Assembly (NCBI GenBank): GCA_917880885.1 | Contig: OU862928.1 | Location: forward strand, 10,621,721-10,685,720 | Origin: Limnephilus marmoratus | Lineage: Eukaryota > Arthropoda > Insecta > Trichoptera > Limnephilidae | Length of the DNA: 64,000 bases | Direction of reading: 5' to 3' | Shown: positions 20,796 to 31,176 of the stretch, one piece after another | Layout of the letters: each line of letters starts with the position of its first letter | Position numbering within the stretch: the stretch's first letter is position 1 | The notes under the pieces: generated by a model | The model's input: only the letters and a program-made list of their open reading frames with translations | Database searches by the model: none | Told to the model about the DNA's origin: nothing | Position numbers and translations under genes: made by a program

Positions 20796-20998
20796 TCCTA
20801 CAAACTGGCGGCGGACTTTCCCATTCGCCTTCCTCGCAAACGTCACGGACATTCGGTATGGAAGGGTCGTAATTGTTGTTACAATAGTAGGAGATTAAAG
20901 TGAACTCATCCACCGTGGTCCCAGGCAACGAGTTCCTGCTAGGGCCCGACACGTTGAACTTGCCGTTGGCTGGGTAACTTGGCAAGATGCAGTTAGAG
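20796..20998 (-). CDS. Modular serine protease, sushi/CCP exon
   Basis: Acceptor CATTCTTTCCAG before 20998 and donor A|GTAAGT after 20796 give 203 bp whose phases match the following exon. It encodes NCILPSYPANGKF, then ISYYCNNNY, RDVCEEGEW and PPPVC: four cysteines with the GEWESPPPVC ending of complement control protein (sushi) domains. In this family LDLa repeats precede the sushi domain. No LDLa exon was seen upstream, so the 5' part lies beyond this region or in exons I cannot recognise. The likely role is pattern-recognition-triggered activation of Toll or prophenoloxidase cascades, secreted into haemolymph (family knowledge). Confidence 0.85.
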
Positions 20999-21029
20999 CT
21001 GGAAAGAATGAAAACACACATTTTCAAAG

Positions 21030-21535
21030 AAACCTAAATTTTATATTTGGCGTCATCATCACATTTCTGCTGCTGGTGATAAAATGAATCTCGTTATTAA
21101 TGGCTTTATAAACAATCTTTAAGTAGTATACCAGAGTTTGGATGCTTTGTATAAATTTGTGTTGGCCACTTTCACACCCACGATTCTTAGACGTGCCTTC
21201 TGCAAATACAGAGTGTCCGGGGGTAAAGTGCATTAACTTCGGGAGGTTATTCTACATGATGGTGGAAGTAAAAAAGATTAACAACTTCTTCCGAAATTAC
21301 AACATTTTTTTCCCATACAAAAAGACGTACCTATTGGGTACGATCTATTTGCTGAGAGCCTGCCGGGCACGATTGTGGCAACATTGCATGGTTGTGATTT
21401 GCCCGCATCGTAACAACGGAAAATAATAAAGCTGGCCGTACACGCCGCGCGCCGGTCTAATTTTATCGTTTTACCACAAAACTACCCCTAAAAGTTGTGA
21501 TTTCAAAAAAAGTTATTTATCTTTTTTGCTTCTTC
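21030..21535. other. Possible degraded DNA-transposon end, otherwise no gene
   Basis: ACAGAGTGTCCGGGGGTAAA near 21208 resembles the outer end of Tc1/mariner-type repeats, but I find no partner end. The frame at 21142-21426 has no domain. Confidence 0.3.
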
Positions 21536-21539
21536 TTCT

Positions 21540-21660
21540 TCTAATATATAAAAATCTCCTGTCACGGTGTTTGTGGTCGCACCCCTCCAAAACGGCTCTA
21601 CCGATGTTTATATTTTTTTATGTATACTTGGTAGGTATGAAAATAAGTCTTAAAGTATAA
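21540..21660 (+). mobile_element. Helitron-like 5' fragment
   Basis: TCTAATATATAAAAATCTCC followed by TGTCACGGTGTTTGTGGTCG and CCTCCAAAACGGCTCTACCG fits the start of insect Helitron families, which begin TC, carry a TATATAAAAA run and then an ACGGCT..ACCGAT block. No 3' end of the same copy is evident. Confidence 0.45.
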
Positions 21661-21697
21661 TAAATTTGGGAGGCGGGAATGGGTACCGCCGCCCCGG

Positions 21698-22010
21698 GAA
21701 CCTTTATTGGATAACCAACACCTCTGCCATAGGTCACCCCAAGTGGTTCGCTACGTTTGGTGATTTAGCAGGGGTGCCCGGGTTCATGGGGTGAGGTTTG
21801 TCTAGGTCTTGGAGGCGGATGACCAGGACATACTGAACCCCAGATTCCTACCCACCCCTTAAACCCTTTTCCTTCCCAGAACTCTCCTCTCCTTCCTTTC
21901 CTTAAAAAAAACCCTCCACACAGCATCCTCAAAGATGACATAGGCCCTGAGGGAAATTATTTTCCTCAGGGCCTCCTGCGTGGAGCTCATGTAAAAAAAA
22001 AAAAAAAAAA
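21698..22010 (+). repeat. Dispersed repeat, copy B, poly-A ended
   Basis: It matches the complement of 7197-7587 through 21985. It continues with a second GGCCTCCTGCGTGGAGCTC segment and an uninterrupted A run at about 21991-22010, which suggests a retroposed copy. CCCTGAGGGAAATTATTTTC and CCTCAGGGCC form a small inverted repeat near its end. Confidence 0.6.
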
Positions 22011-22013
22011 AAT

Positions 22014-23720
22014 ACCGCTAAGTTATTAGGGTGTCCTTATTCAGATTTTTTTTGACAATTATTTTTATGTTTTTTTTCTTTGGCATCAAAAAATACCTAC
22101 ATTTTCAATTTTTTTTTCATTCTCCTACCCCCACCCTCCCATTTTTTAATCGATATCATAAGTATTTATTTTATTAAGTATTTTTGTATGAACAAATTTA
22201 ATCGTCGTTCGTATTATTATTTTATTATTATTATTATACAGAACAAAATGAGAAGCGTCGCGTCCTGACATTTTATTCGGCATTTGTTTGAATCACAGCG
22301 CAGTGCGTGCTAAATTTTGTACGATTTATTATTTGTGAACGTGAATTTTTTTTTTATTAAAAAAAATAATATTAATGGATTAAACTACTTACTCGTTAAA
22401 AGGGAATATTTTTTATTCAAACAGTTAGATTTAGCTTTATTATTACGAAAAGTGAGTATTTATGTCGGGTTGCGGGGGAGACCTGCAAAAAATATGATTC
22501 AGCATTTTAATTTTTTTTAAATTATTTCTCTCACGTTTTTCTCATCGTTTTTATTTAATCATTTCATAGACAATGCTGCCAATCATAGAAAAAATATTTT
22601 GGCGTAAAACAATGTGAATTTTTTATTGACAAGTTTGTACCTGTAAGTATAACAGTAGAACATGGAAATACATGTATTTTAATAATTACACAAAGCCGCT
22701 AGACAAACCCTGCTTTACCAAAAAAATCATTAATAACCTGGGATGTTTTTTAAAATTATGATGAAATGCGAGTTTATTTTAGAAAATTTATATTATAAAA
22801 TTGGTACTTCCGACAAATGTCATATTTGATAAAAAAGGAACATTCCGTATTATCCGTGCATCAAACTTCGACATCAAGAACGTTCCATATTATCCGTGAG
22901 GTGGACTAACTGCATATTTACCATTATTTTTTGGTATATACATTGGTAATTTTACAATACATACAGGTTTTTTTTATATAAACATTTAAAAAGTAGAGAA
23001 TAATACAAACAGCAGATAACCCAAATAAATCCCACATAGGCATCGCCAGTTCGTCGGTATACTTGTGTGTTTTTAGAACAGTTAAAATTTACTCATATAC
23101 TACATAAGTACATTATATCTTCGAAGAGATTAAAAAATAAAATTAAATAAACATTAAAAAAAAATTGTGCTTACTGAATTACAATTCAAATGACATTTTA
23201 AGTTACATCAGATCGATGTGACATTACAGCAAGTAAGTGTTTGCATCAACGGTATTTATCCAAGACTTTATAACATTTTTATATTTGCTGTAGGAGGATA
23301 TGTTTTTACATTCAATTTCTGTAGTCTTATAGAGAGTGCCAGTAAGACACGTGGGGGCCCATTTGGGCCGTCGAATGTATAAAGCAACAAACATGCGAAA
23401 TATTAAAACAGAAAGAACAGACAAACAAATCCAACAAGATAACGAAAATGTGTGTGAGCATAACGCATCTCAATCACAAGAGGCACGACCTGAACAAAAT
23501 CAACAACGACAATTGAATAAAACTAGACTTCGAGAGACTGAGACGAATGCATCTGTAGGATAATTGAAGAGTTTATTTATTATAATATTATTACCAAGTT
23601 TAAAAAATATTTTATTCTACGAAGCACCGCACGAAGAGGAGGCCGATAAGCTACGAAACAGCAATCAAAGAAGAAACCGATTAGTCATCTAATTATTTTG
23701 CAAGCTAAATTCTATAGATG
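22014..23720. other. No gene seen
   Basis: Very AT-rich, with T and A homopolymer runs. The frame at 23336-23563 is rich in Q, R and N but has no certain domain. The repeated word GAACATTCCGTATTATCCGT (22838, with a variant at 22880) is the only local duplication noticed. Confidence 0.5.
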
Positions 23721-23722
23721 TA

Positions 23723-24671
23723 AGAGGTGTCCCAAAAGAAAGTTTATATTTGTTTTGCTTTCTGTGTGAACGCAGCTTTTCCGAAGGGGCGCGGGGTGTA
23801 GGTATGTCAATCAGTAGTCTAGCTCTGAGGAATTTAGTAGCTATGAAGCATTTCTCGGGAGCGACCGCGCGTTGTGCGTGCGTGAGTTTTACAAACATGG
23901 TGATTCGGTGACTGTAGCGCATAGAAGATTCTGTAATATTTTAGGTATTCGTCTATTCAATGATAGGCCAAGCATTCCTCTCATTCGAAAATAGGTCAAA
24001 AAGTTTGAAGAGATCGGTACATTGCTGGCAAAACCAAAATCCGGGCGACCAAGGTCATCGAGAACGGTAAAAAACGTAGAGAGTGTTTATCAGTCTTTTC
24101 GTGACAACTCAAACTTTTTGATTCGGAAGTGCGCAAATGCTTTGAATGTGCATAGATCATCGATACACAGCATTTTGCAGAAAGACCTAATGCTGCACCC
24201 CTAAAAACTTACTCGCTATAACCAAAGAACATGATTCCAGCAAGACGGAGCAACATCATACGTCCAATACGTCTCTGCCACGAGTTCGTGAAATTTTCCC
24301 TGATAAATTGATCTTCAGGAAAGGTTACATAAATTGGCCTCCTCGTAGTCCTGACTTAACCCCTATGGACTTTTTCCTGTGGGGTTATTTCAAATCTAAA
24401 ATTTACGCCAAAATCCGACTTCCCTGATGAAATTAAAAGAAAATATCCATCACAAAATGGCAGCCATCACGAAGCCTACCTGCCGAGCCGTCATAAGAAA
24501 TTTTACTCTTCGATTAAATGAATGCCTCGAACGCGAGGGTTTACATTTGGACGATATTATTTTTAAGAAATAAATTCCCAAAATGTGTATTTAATAAACA
24601 TGTTTTCGATATAACCCTCATTTTTTTAAAAATCGATACACTAAATATAAACTTTCTTTTGGGACACCCAG
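23723..24671 (+). mobile_element. Mariner/Tc1-type transposon, copy B, with terminal inverted repeats
   Basis: TA at 23721-23722 and 24672-24673 flank the copy. The ends share a 26-bp inverted repeat (GGTGTCCCAAAAGAAAGTTT, then ATATTT). The 60-codon frame at 24022-24204 has KPKSGRPRSSRTVKNVESVYQ and RKCANALNVHRSSIHSILQ, the second helix-turn-helix of IS630/mariner transposases. FQQDGATS (about 24237) and WPPRSPDLTPMDFFLWGYF (about 24333) carry catalytic aspartates. The C-terminal RLNECLEREGLHLDDIIFKK is preserved. Internal deletion and shifts make it non-autonomous. Confidence 0.85.
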
Positions 24672-24673
24672 TA

Positions 24674-25420
24674 TAATCCTATCCTATATTGTTGGTCTCT
24701 ATTTAGTGTCGCTCGTTTCCGTTTCGAGTTTTAAATCACAACGATGCTAAAGAAGTTTTCACTTCAAAAAATTGCTTTATCGCAGTTGTCGATTCAAATT
24801 GCTACCCATCGCAAAAAGGTAGCCACTTTTATGCATTTAGAATAATTATTAGTAACTAACACAACGCTTGAGCCAAAGTGGAGCAATAAAAGCCAAAATC
24901 GATTGAAAATTTTGACACATGAGAAGAAAGATTGTGTTTTCTTTTTCTGTTCAATCTACACAACATAAAATGATATCATGAAATCGTCTGCCATTTTGTA
25001 TTTTCGGAATTCTATTCTGATTTTTTTTGAAATAATAATTATAGTGAAGTATTAGCGGCTCTGATCGCAAATTATTATGTTTAAAAAAAGAGAAGTCATG
25101 TAAAATTGTTCCCTAATACATTCTATCGATTCTACTATTTCCACACTTAGATAAGCGCTTGTGTAGTAGAGAATAGGAACAAACCTGCGAACGTGAGTAG
25201 TATTCTAACCAGAAGTCTTCTGTTCAGGACGCGAGCGTTATCCCAAGCACCACCAAGACAGACAAGCATATTAAAAATATGTCAAATTGTTTTACGTCAA
25301 AAAAATTGCCTTTATTTATATGAACGCGTCTTTAAAACGCCAATGGGCCGTATTCATAAAACTGACGGATATCCTTGTAAGTATAAGGTAGAAGTATAAG
25401 GTTTTGAGTTGGAGGAAAAG
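24674..25420. other. No gene seen
   Basis: No domain in either strand. GGGCCGTATTCATAAA at about 25345 resembles the outer end of several MITE families and may be a terminus of the inverted-repeat element that follows. Confidence 0.45.
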
Positions 25421-26014
25421 GTAGGAGTATAAGCATTTTTTTTCGTATTCATAATAATTACCTTATACTTGCAAGAATAGGAAAAAAATCGGTTTATGGG
25501 CGAAATTCCTAAAAAATAAAACTAGTTATTTTTATACTAATTTGGGGTCGGGGAATCCGAATCTGAAAGAATTAGGCGGCGGCAAGCAATATTAACCGAA
25601 TACACGACTTTAAAATTTTTTATACACATACAGGAAAATAGCCATTTTGGAAGCATTCTGATTCCTAGAAAATCAAACTAGTTATTTTTATACTAACTAT
25701 GGGCCGGGGAATCCGAATCTGAAAGAATTAGGCGGCGGCAAGCAATATTAACTGAATTACACGACTTTAAAATTTTCTATACACACACACATGAAAATAG
25801 TCATTTCGGAAGCATTTTGACACACGAAGTACGAAGATCATAGAAAAACAAGAAATGTACAAAAACATGTGCCGGCAGTGTTACCAGCTCTCAAAAATAT
25901 TTATCCCTATATCAATAACGTAAAACTTTCCGACACGATAATTCCTCATATAACACATTAATCTGATGAATTACGACTATCTCAACGGCCGTATTCTTAA
26001 ACCTTAAAAATGCG

Positions 26015-26032
26015 TAACCTAACCTAACCTAA
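26015..26032. repeat. Short TTAGG-type telomere-like run
   Basis: Three and a half CCTAA units. TTAGG is the canonical insect telomere repeat, but a run this short is common in insect genomes and is not evidence of a telomere. Confidence 0.5.
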
Positions 26033-26250
26033 CGCTAGGTTTGTGTAACATGGTTTGTGCCCCTTTATACCGCCTGCTCGCGTCACAGCAAAAAAACATC
26101 CCTGTATTCAAGTAGTTTAGCGGCTACGCTAGGTTTGTGTAACATGGTTTGTGCCCCTTTATACCGCCTGCTCGCGTCACGGCAAAAAAACATCCCTGTT
26201 TTCAAGTAGTTTAGCAGCTACGCTGGGTTCATGTAACATGGTTTGTGATA
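26033..26250. repeat. 94-bp tandem repeat, 2.3 copies
   Basis: CGCTAGGTTTGTGTAACATG recurs at 26033, 26127 and, diverged, 26221. The first two units differ at only a few positions. It occupies the loop of the inverted-repeat element. Confidence 0.85.
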
Positions 26251-26719
26251 CAAAAGTGAGTAAAATTTATAAAAAATAAGTACTTAAAATATAAACATGT
26301 TATTTTACGTTATTGATATTACTGCTTAATGGCAACACTTAATTTTGTGTGGTAAAAACATCTATGTTATCTTGTTTTTCTTACTTCGTGTGTCAAAATG
26401 CTTCCGAAATGACTATTTTCATGTGTGTGTGTATAGAAAATTTTAAAGTCGTGTAATTCAGTTAATATTGCTTGCCGCCGCCTAATTCTTTCAGATTCGG
26501 ATTCCCCGGCCCATAGTTAGTATAAAAATAACTAGTTTGATTTTCTAGGAATCAGAATGCTTCCAAAATGGCTATTTTCCTGTATGTGTATAAACATTTT
26601 TAAAGTCGTGTAATTCAGTTAATATTGCTTGCCGCCGCCTAATTCTTCGGATTCCCCGACCCCAAATTAGTATAAAAATAACTAGTTTTATTTTTTAGGA
26701 ATTTCGCCCATAAACCGAA

Positions 26720-27300
26720 CTTTACCCCAAGAATATCCTCCAAGAATAAGTAAAAGGTTGTTGGCATGTTGGCTTGTGACTGTGCCGCGGCAGGTTCCAA
26801 CCTGTTTCCGATGGTTTGTTTATTTACGGTATTTCTTTCTTATCGGTGTTATTTGAGTCTTTGAGTAGAGTACTTCGATCAAAGGATATGTATTCGTCAA
26901 ACAGCGATAGTGAAAGTACAGAAAAAGATAATGCTACAACCGAACTGCAGTTCAATGCCCCCGTGATTTTGGAAAAAATCTTTGTAATCACGAACAGGTG
27001 TTGATAAACGCTGCTTGTAGTGTTTAATCTCTCTCAGTTACATAGCTCTGCCATCGCTACAACTGATCACTACACGACTGAGTCTGCAACTGACCACACT
27101 CGAAATTATTGAAGGATATCCTTGGCGCTTTTTACGCTCTTATTTGATTTCGGGTGGAGGTTTTCTGTGGTACTCACTTTTGTAAATCAAACGCTTGTTT
27201 TGTGTTGTTTATCTGGTCGTAATTTATTATTCTTTTAGTTACATAATCCTGTTTTTTTATAGGATTTATATTGTGATCTGTTTGTTGGAACACATTTTTT
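26720..27300. other. No certain gene; one acidic frame
   Basis: The frame at 26816-27004 encodes MYSSNSDSESTEKDNATTEL from an internal ATG at 26888, which could be a start of a transposon or host protein, but there is no recognisable domain or convincing splice donor. Confidence 0.35.
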
Positions 27301-27301
27301 A

Positions 27302-27800
27302 TGGAGGAGTATAAGCATTTTTTTTTCGTATTCATAATAATTACCTTATACTTGCAAGAATAGGAAAAAATTCGGTTTAGGGGCGAAATTCCTAGAAAAT
27401 CAAACTAATTATTTTTATACTAATTTGGGGTCGGGGAATCCGAATCTGAAAGAATTAGGCGGCGGCAAGCAATATTAACTGAATTACACGACTTTAAAAT
27501 TTTTTATACACATACAGGAAAATAGCCATTTTGGAAGCATTTTGTTTCCTAGAAAATCAAACTAGTTATTTTTATACTAACTATGGGCCGGGGAATCCGA
27601 ATCTGAAAGAATTAGGCGGCGGCAAGCAATAATAACTGAATTAAACGACTTTAAAATTTTCTATACACACACACATGAAAATAGTCATTTTGACACACGA
27701 AGTGCGAAGACCATAGAAAAACAAGAAAACATAGATGTTTTTACCACACAAAATTAAGTGCTGCCATTAAGCAGATAATAACATAATAACTATTAAAACA
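27302..27800 (+). repeat. Third copy of the 164-bp-unit repeat
   Basis: Direct-orientation copy of 25427-25932, with the same two tandem units and the flank GGAGTATAAGCATTTTTTTT. It also contains the inner ACATAGATGTTTTTACCACA segment found, inverted, at 26340-26360, so it is closer to the right arm on that side. Confidence 0.75.
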
Positions 27801-28029
27801 TCCCAAAAATTTACGAAAAAGAAAGTTATGACGAAAATTCATTTCCTCATACATTTAATATGGAACGAATTTTCATCTTTTGAAAGAGCTGCAGGAATAT
27901 TGTGGTAGATAGGTATAATATTGCAGCTTGCTTCAATTCCAAAAATTCAAAAACGTCAACTGTTAATGTGCTGATTGTTTTTCTTTTGTTCTTAAACATA
28001 TAATGCTGCCTCTCTTTCTTACACACTAA

Positions 28030-29180
28030 ATGTCAACAGTCGTAAATGGGACAAATGGTGAACGTATGTCTGCACAACTCCAGGAAAACAGCCACTTCTT
28101 TTCAAAACATTCAAGGCGCATGGTGACGTGGGGTACCTACTGTAATTCGGTGAAGTCAATCAAATACATCTGCAAATTTGTCACAAAAGTCAGTGATATG
28201 GCGGTTTTGGCGTTAAAATTACAAATAAAAAACGATGAAATCACACGCTATCAAGTTTGTGAGCTACAATGAGGCGATTTGGCGAATATTCTCATTCCCC
28301 ATTCATGAACGACATTCCATTGTTGTATATTTGGCGATGCATCTGGAGATTGTTCAACGAGTTTATTTCATTACATCGAATGTTGCCAAACGTACTGAAA
28401 CACCTCCAGCAACAACATTGACCAGTTTCTTTTCGATTTGCCAATGCGATCTGTTTGCCCGGACGTTGCTCTACTCTGAGATGCCACGTTATTACACTTT
28501 GTCGAACGCTTTGTCGAAGAGATTTCCACGTCGGAAGCACGGCGATGTGGTTACTGATCATCCGGTTGTGTGTTCTACTGATGTTCTTGGTCGCATTTAC
28601 ACAGTTCATGTAAAAAATAACGAATGCTTCTACTTTTGGTTGTTGCTGGTGAATGTTCGTGGACCAACATCGTTTGAATCACAAGTCAATGGTGTAGTGT
28701 GCCCAACAATTCGTGTTGTATGTCAGCAGATCAATTTGCTTGAAAACGATACTCATCGGGACATGACAATCACTGAAGCAATTATTTCTGCATCTCCAGT
28801 CTGATACGCACATTATTTGCTATCATTATTTCGACATGTTTCCCATCGTATCCATGTGAACTATGGAATAAGTACAAGGATGACATGTCAGAAGACATTT
28901 TACATCGAATTTTGTTAGGAATAACAACGCCAATGAATGATGCTTTCAATCAAGAATTGGTACGTGAACGTGAATATGATCAAAATGCATTGAACCAATC
29001 AGTTTGAACGAATGTACCACTGTTATACCCCAAACAGAAGGAAGTGCACGATACGTTAATGAAGGCAGTTGATGATGGAAATGGTGGCTAATTTTTCCTC
29101 GATGCGCCCGGTGGAACTGGGAAGATATCTAACGATAACAAAACAGAAAATGTTGGATATCACAAGGTGCTTCAATGAAG
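28030..29180 (+). pseudogene. Helitron Rep-helicase relic
   Basis: Pieces match Helitron-encoded protein in order: NSVKSIKYICKFV (about 28145), NDEITRYQ, then a shift to EAIWRIFSFPIHERH (about 28268), ATTLTSFFSICQCDLFARTL, VHVKNNECFYFWLLLVNVRG, and after another shift RTLFAIIISTCFPS...CELW. The Pif1-type helicase starts with VHDTLMKAVDDGNGG and Walker A DAPGGTGK at about 29098-29121, then jumps to the extreme C-terminus NKTENVGYHKVLQ-stop. Most of the helicase is deleted. The first Rep half before 28030 is not visible. Confidence 0.88.
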
Positions 29181-29420
29181 GGAATCGACCCAAGTGCAAC
29201 CCACCCAGTAAATAGTTTTAACAGAAAGTAGTACAATAATGCCACGTGAATCATTTCGATTTGCTTTAATACAGCAAATGTCTTGCTGCCACATGAATTA
29301 AATTTCTTAATTCATTTTTAGTATTAATTTTAACTTAAAAAAAATGAAATTAATTCAGCTAATAAGTTAACACAACAGTTATTGATTCTGAGGCGGTACA
29401 AAGTTCGCCGGGTCAGCTAG
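29181..29420 (+). mobile_element. Helitron 3' UTR and terminus
   Basis: The end GGCGGTACAAAGTTCGCCGG contains a GGCG/CGCC hairpin followed by GTCAG and CTAG at 29417-29420, then T. This is the standard Helitron 3' signal and closes the helicase relic upstream. Confidence 0.8.
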
Positions 29421-29486
29421 TTTGAAATAAAAAATAAATACACCGATTTCAAAGAAAGATTCGCTTTTAAAATCTAATCGCTTATT

Positions 29487-29795
29487 CTTACGCACCAGAT
29501 TTAAATATCCTTGGTAAATTTTCCCCACAGGAAAAACAAAACCCTTTCACACACTTCTTCAAATGATCATCTAGTCAATCCAAGCTATGCAGTTGCACTA
29601 TATAAGTATAATAAATACAAAACAATACAAGAACAACATGTCAACCTATCAGAGACCAAATGGGAAAAAAATCACCGACTCCAGATATTTTAATATCAGA
29701 GGGTTTCGGAATTCCTAATTGAACCTATAAATCCTACTGATCCCACAACATAAATATTTTTAAAATCTTTTGTAATCCTACATGTACTTATGGGT
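29487..29795 (-). repeat. 3' UTR fragment of the R4-like element
   Basis: The complement of this segment matches 55225-55537 and 55850-56163 over its whole length (for example GTGCAATTGCACA-type palindrome, GATGATCATTTG, GTGGGGAAAATTT, ACATTTAAATCTGGT). The frame at 29511-29693 is part of this repeat, not a gene. Confidence 0.75.
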
Positions 29796-30041
29796 CATTC
29801 TGCCGTTTCGTTCAAATTTGCCTGATTCCGCGGAAATTTTTTTTACGTTTTTACTATATATTTTTATAGAAATGGGTTCCTGTACCTACCAGATGTAGAG
29901 AGGTGAAAAGGGCACCTTTGTGCGACACTTAGATACGAATAAAATGGATGGTGTTGATGGTAATGAAAAACTGTTGGATGGTAATTTATAAATTTGGATG
30001 GTGATGAAGTTTGGTAATGAAATATTAATACATTGTCACGG

Positions 30042-30054
30042 TAATAATTATTGA
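30042..30054. repeat. Left target-site duplication of the I-like element
   Basis: TAATAATTATTGA is repeated exactly at 42551-42563, directly after the poly-A of the element. Confidence 0.85.
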
Positions 30055-30304
30055 GGAGTCCGATTCGAGCCGCGGTCAACAGTGGTTGTGTGTACCTTAC
30101 CTAACGCTTAGTGCCGTTCGCCCGTTCCTGAGCCTCATACAGATAAGATATTATTGTTACATTTCATTTAATTGTGTTTATCGTATACCTATTTGTTTAC
30201 TTTCCTACTTACGGCTAATCCGTTTTTGTTTGTACAGTCAATGAAATAGACTGCGTATTATTTTTTCAGTTTAATTTTTAAAAGTTAAGTTTTTTTTTTA
30301 TATA

Positions 30305-30316
30305 ATGGAGGAAGAT
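30305..30316 (+). pseudogene. First four codons of I-like ORF1
   Basis: ATG GAG GAA GAT (MEED) is followed by the BEL/Pao LTR. The coding sequence resumes in the same frame at 37296 with RPPDPGSILDFSDSDS. The start is preceded by a long T run and AATGG context. Confidence 0.8.
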
Positions 30317-30759
30317 TGTTGAAAATTGAGGCTACCGGTGGCAAAAATTGACCTACTACCGCCATCTATGGGGGGTTTGAGCAAACTCCCATGGGCTGAC
30401 CATTTCAAATTAATGGTGTGAGTCTCTGCTAGGCTTAGGAATCTGCCTTAACTACGAGTTAGGTGGACGCCATATTGTTACTACCTAGTATTGGTAAATA
30501 CTTGCAAAACGTCAAATGTATGGTTTTAAGTCTTGAATGTGTGCAGGATTTTTTAATATAAAAATGATAGCACCTGATTATTGTGGCTTCTTTCCTACGC
30601 AAAGTTTAACAGTAAAACAACTGCCAGTGTTTTTGGCCCGGTGCATACAATATTAACACCGTTATTTTATACATTTTCTACAACATGTCACAGTGAATAA
30701 AAAGTGAAGTTTTTTGCAAAAGGAGTTTATTATTTAAAAGGACCCTAACAATTTTAACA
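30317..30759 (+). repeat. BEL1 5' LTR
   Basis: Begins TGTTGAAAATTGAGG and ends AATTTTAACA (TG...CA). AGTGAATAAAAAGTGAAG near 30692 is a plausible polyadenylation signal region. Compared by eye with 36849-37291, no difference was found. Confidence 0.92.
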
Positions 30760-30780
30760 TGGGCCTTACGATCCGGATGG
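30760..30780 (+). promoter_or_regulatory. BEL1 primer-binding site
   Basis: TGGGCCTTACGATCCGGATG begins immediately after the LTR and would be complementary to a tRNA 3' end. The second BEL element has the related TGGTCCTTACGAGCGGATG at the same place. I cannot name the primer tRNA. Confidence 0.65.
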
Positions 30781-31176
30781 CAATCAGAGGATTGCTAAAT
30801 TAAAAACAAGAACCAGCTGCCAAAAAACAGATGACCAAAATTAAAATACCGGAATGACAAAGATGAATAAAGGAAGACCATGAACCGCCACGGAAATGAG
30901 ATAAGTGTTTAGTTGCCTTCCCACCCGTTCCCACATCCCTTAACACCTATTTAGACCTGTAGTTTTTTAACAAGATTAATCCCGTATATATCGTATTGTA
31001 AAAAATAAAATCACTACCCACGTAAAGTTTTTATGCAAGTCATGATTATCAATTGATGTTTGAACAATAGGTTCTCAATTAATAATTGCCAGGAATATTG
31101 TCGTTGTTATCTTTCACGCAGGTAGCTTCTCAAACAAATAAATACGCATTGTCGGAACATATTTTATCATAGCAAA

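Larger units (their letters stand above)
25489..26718. mobile_element. Large inverted-repeat (foldback-type) element
   Basis: The left arm (25489 to about 25932) is the complement of the right arm (about 26301 to 26718). Each arm contains two tandem units of about 164 bp marked by CTAGTTATTTTTATACTAA, GGGGAATCCGAATCTGAAAG and GGCGGCGGCAAGCAATATTA. The loop holds a 94-bp tandem repeat. No transposase is seen. The class is unknown. Confidence 0.75.

Noticed and set aside
23336..23563. Gln/Arg-rich frame as a possible Helitron N-terminus
   Set aside because: The QEAR-type repeats are suggestive but too short and lack any adjacent Helitron sequence.
26015..26032. Interstitial telomere (TTAGG units)
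   Set aside because: Only three and a half units; such short runs are frequent in insect DNA.
29511..29693. 60-codon plus frame
   Set aside because: It is inside a 3' UTR repeat of the R4-like element with copies at 55.2 and 55.9 kb, where the frame is not kept.
29788..30041. GGTAATGAA and GGGTCATTC words shared with 47.8-48.6 kb as a defined transposon
   Set aside because: Only scattered short words agree; no continuous alignment or terminal repeats could be established by eye.
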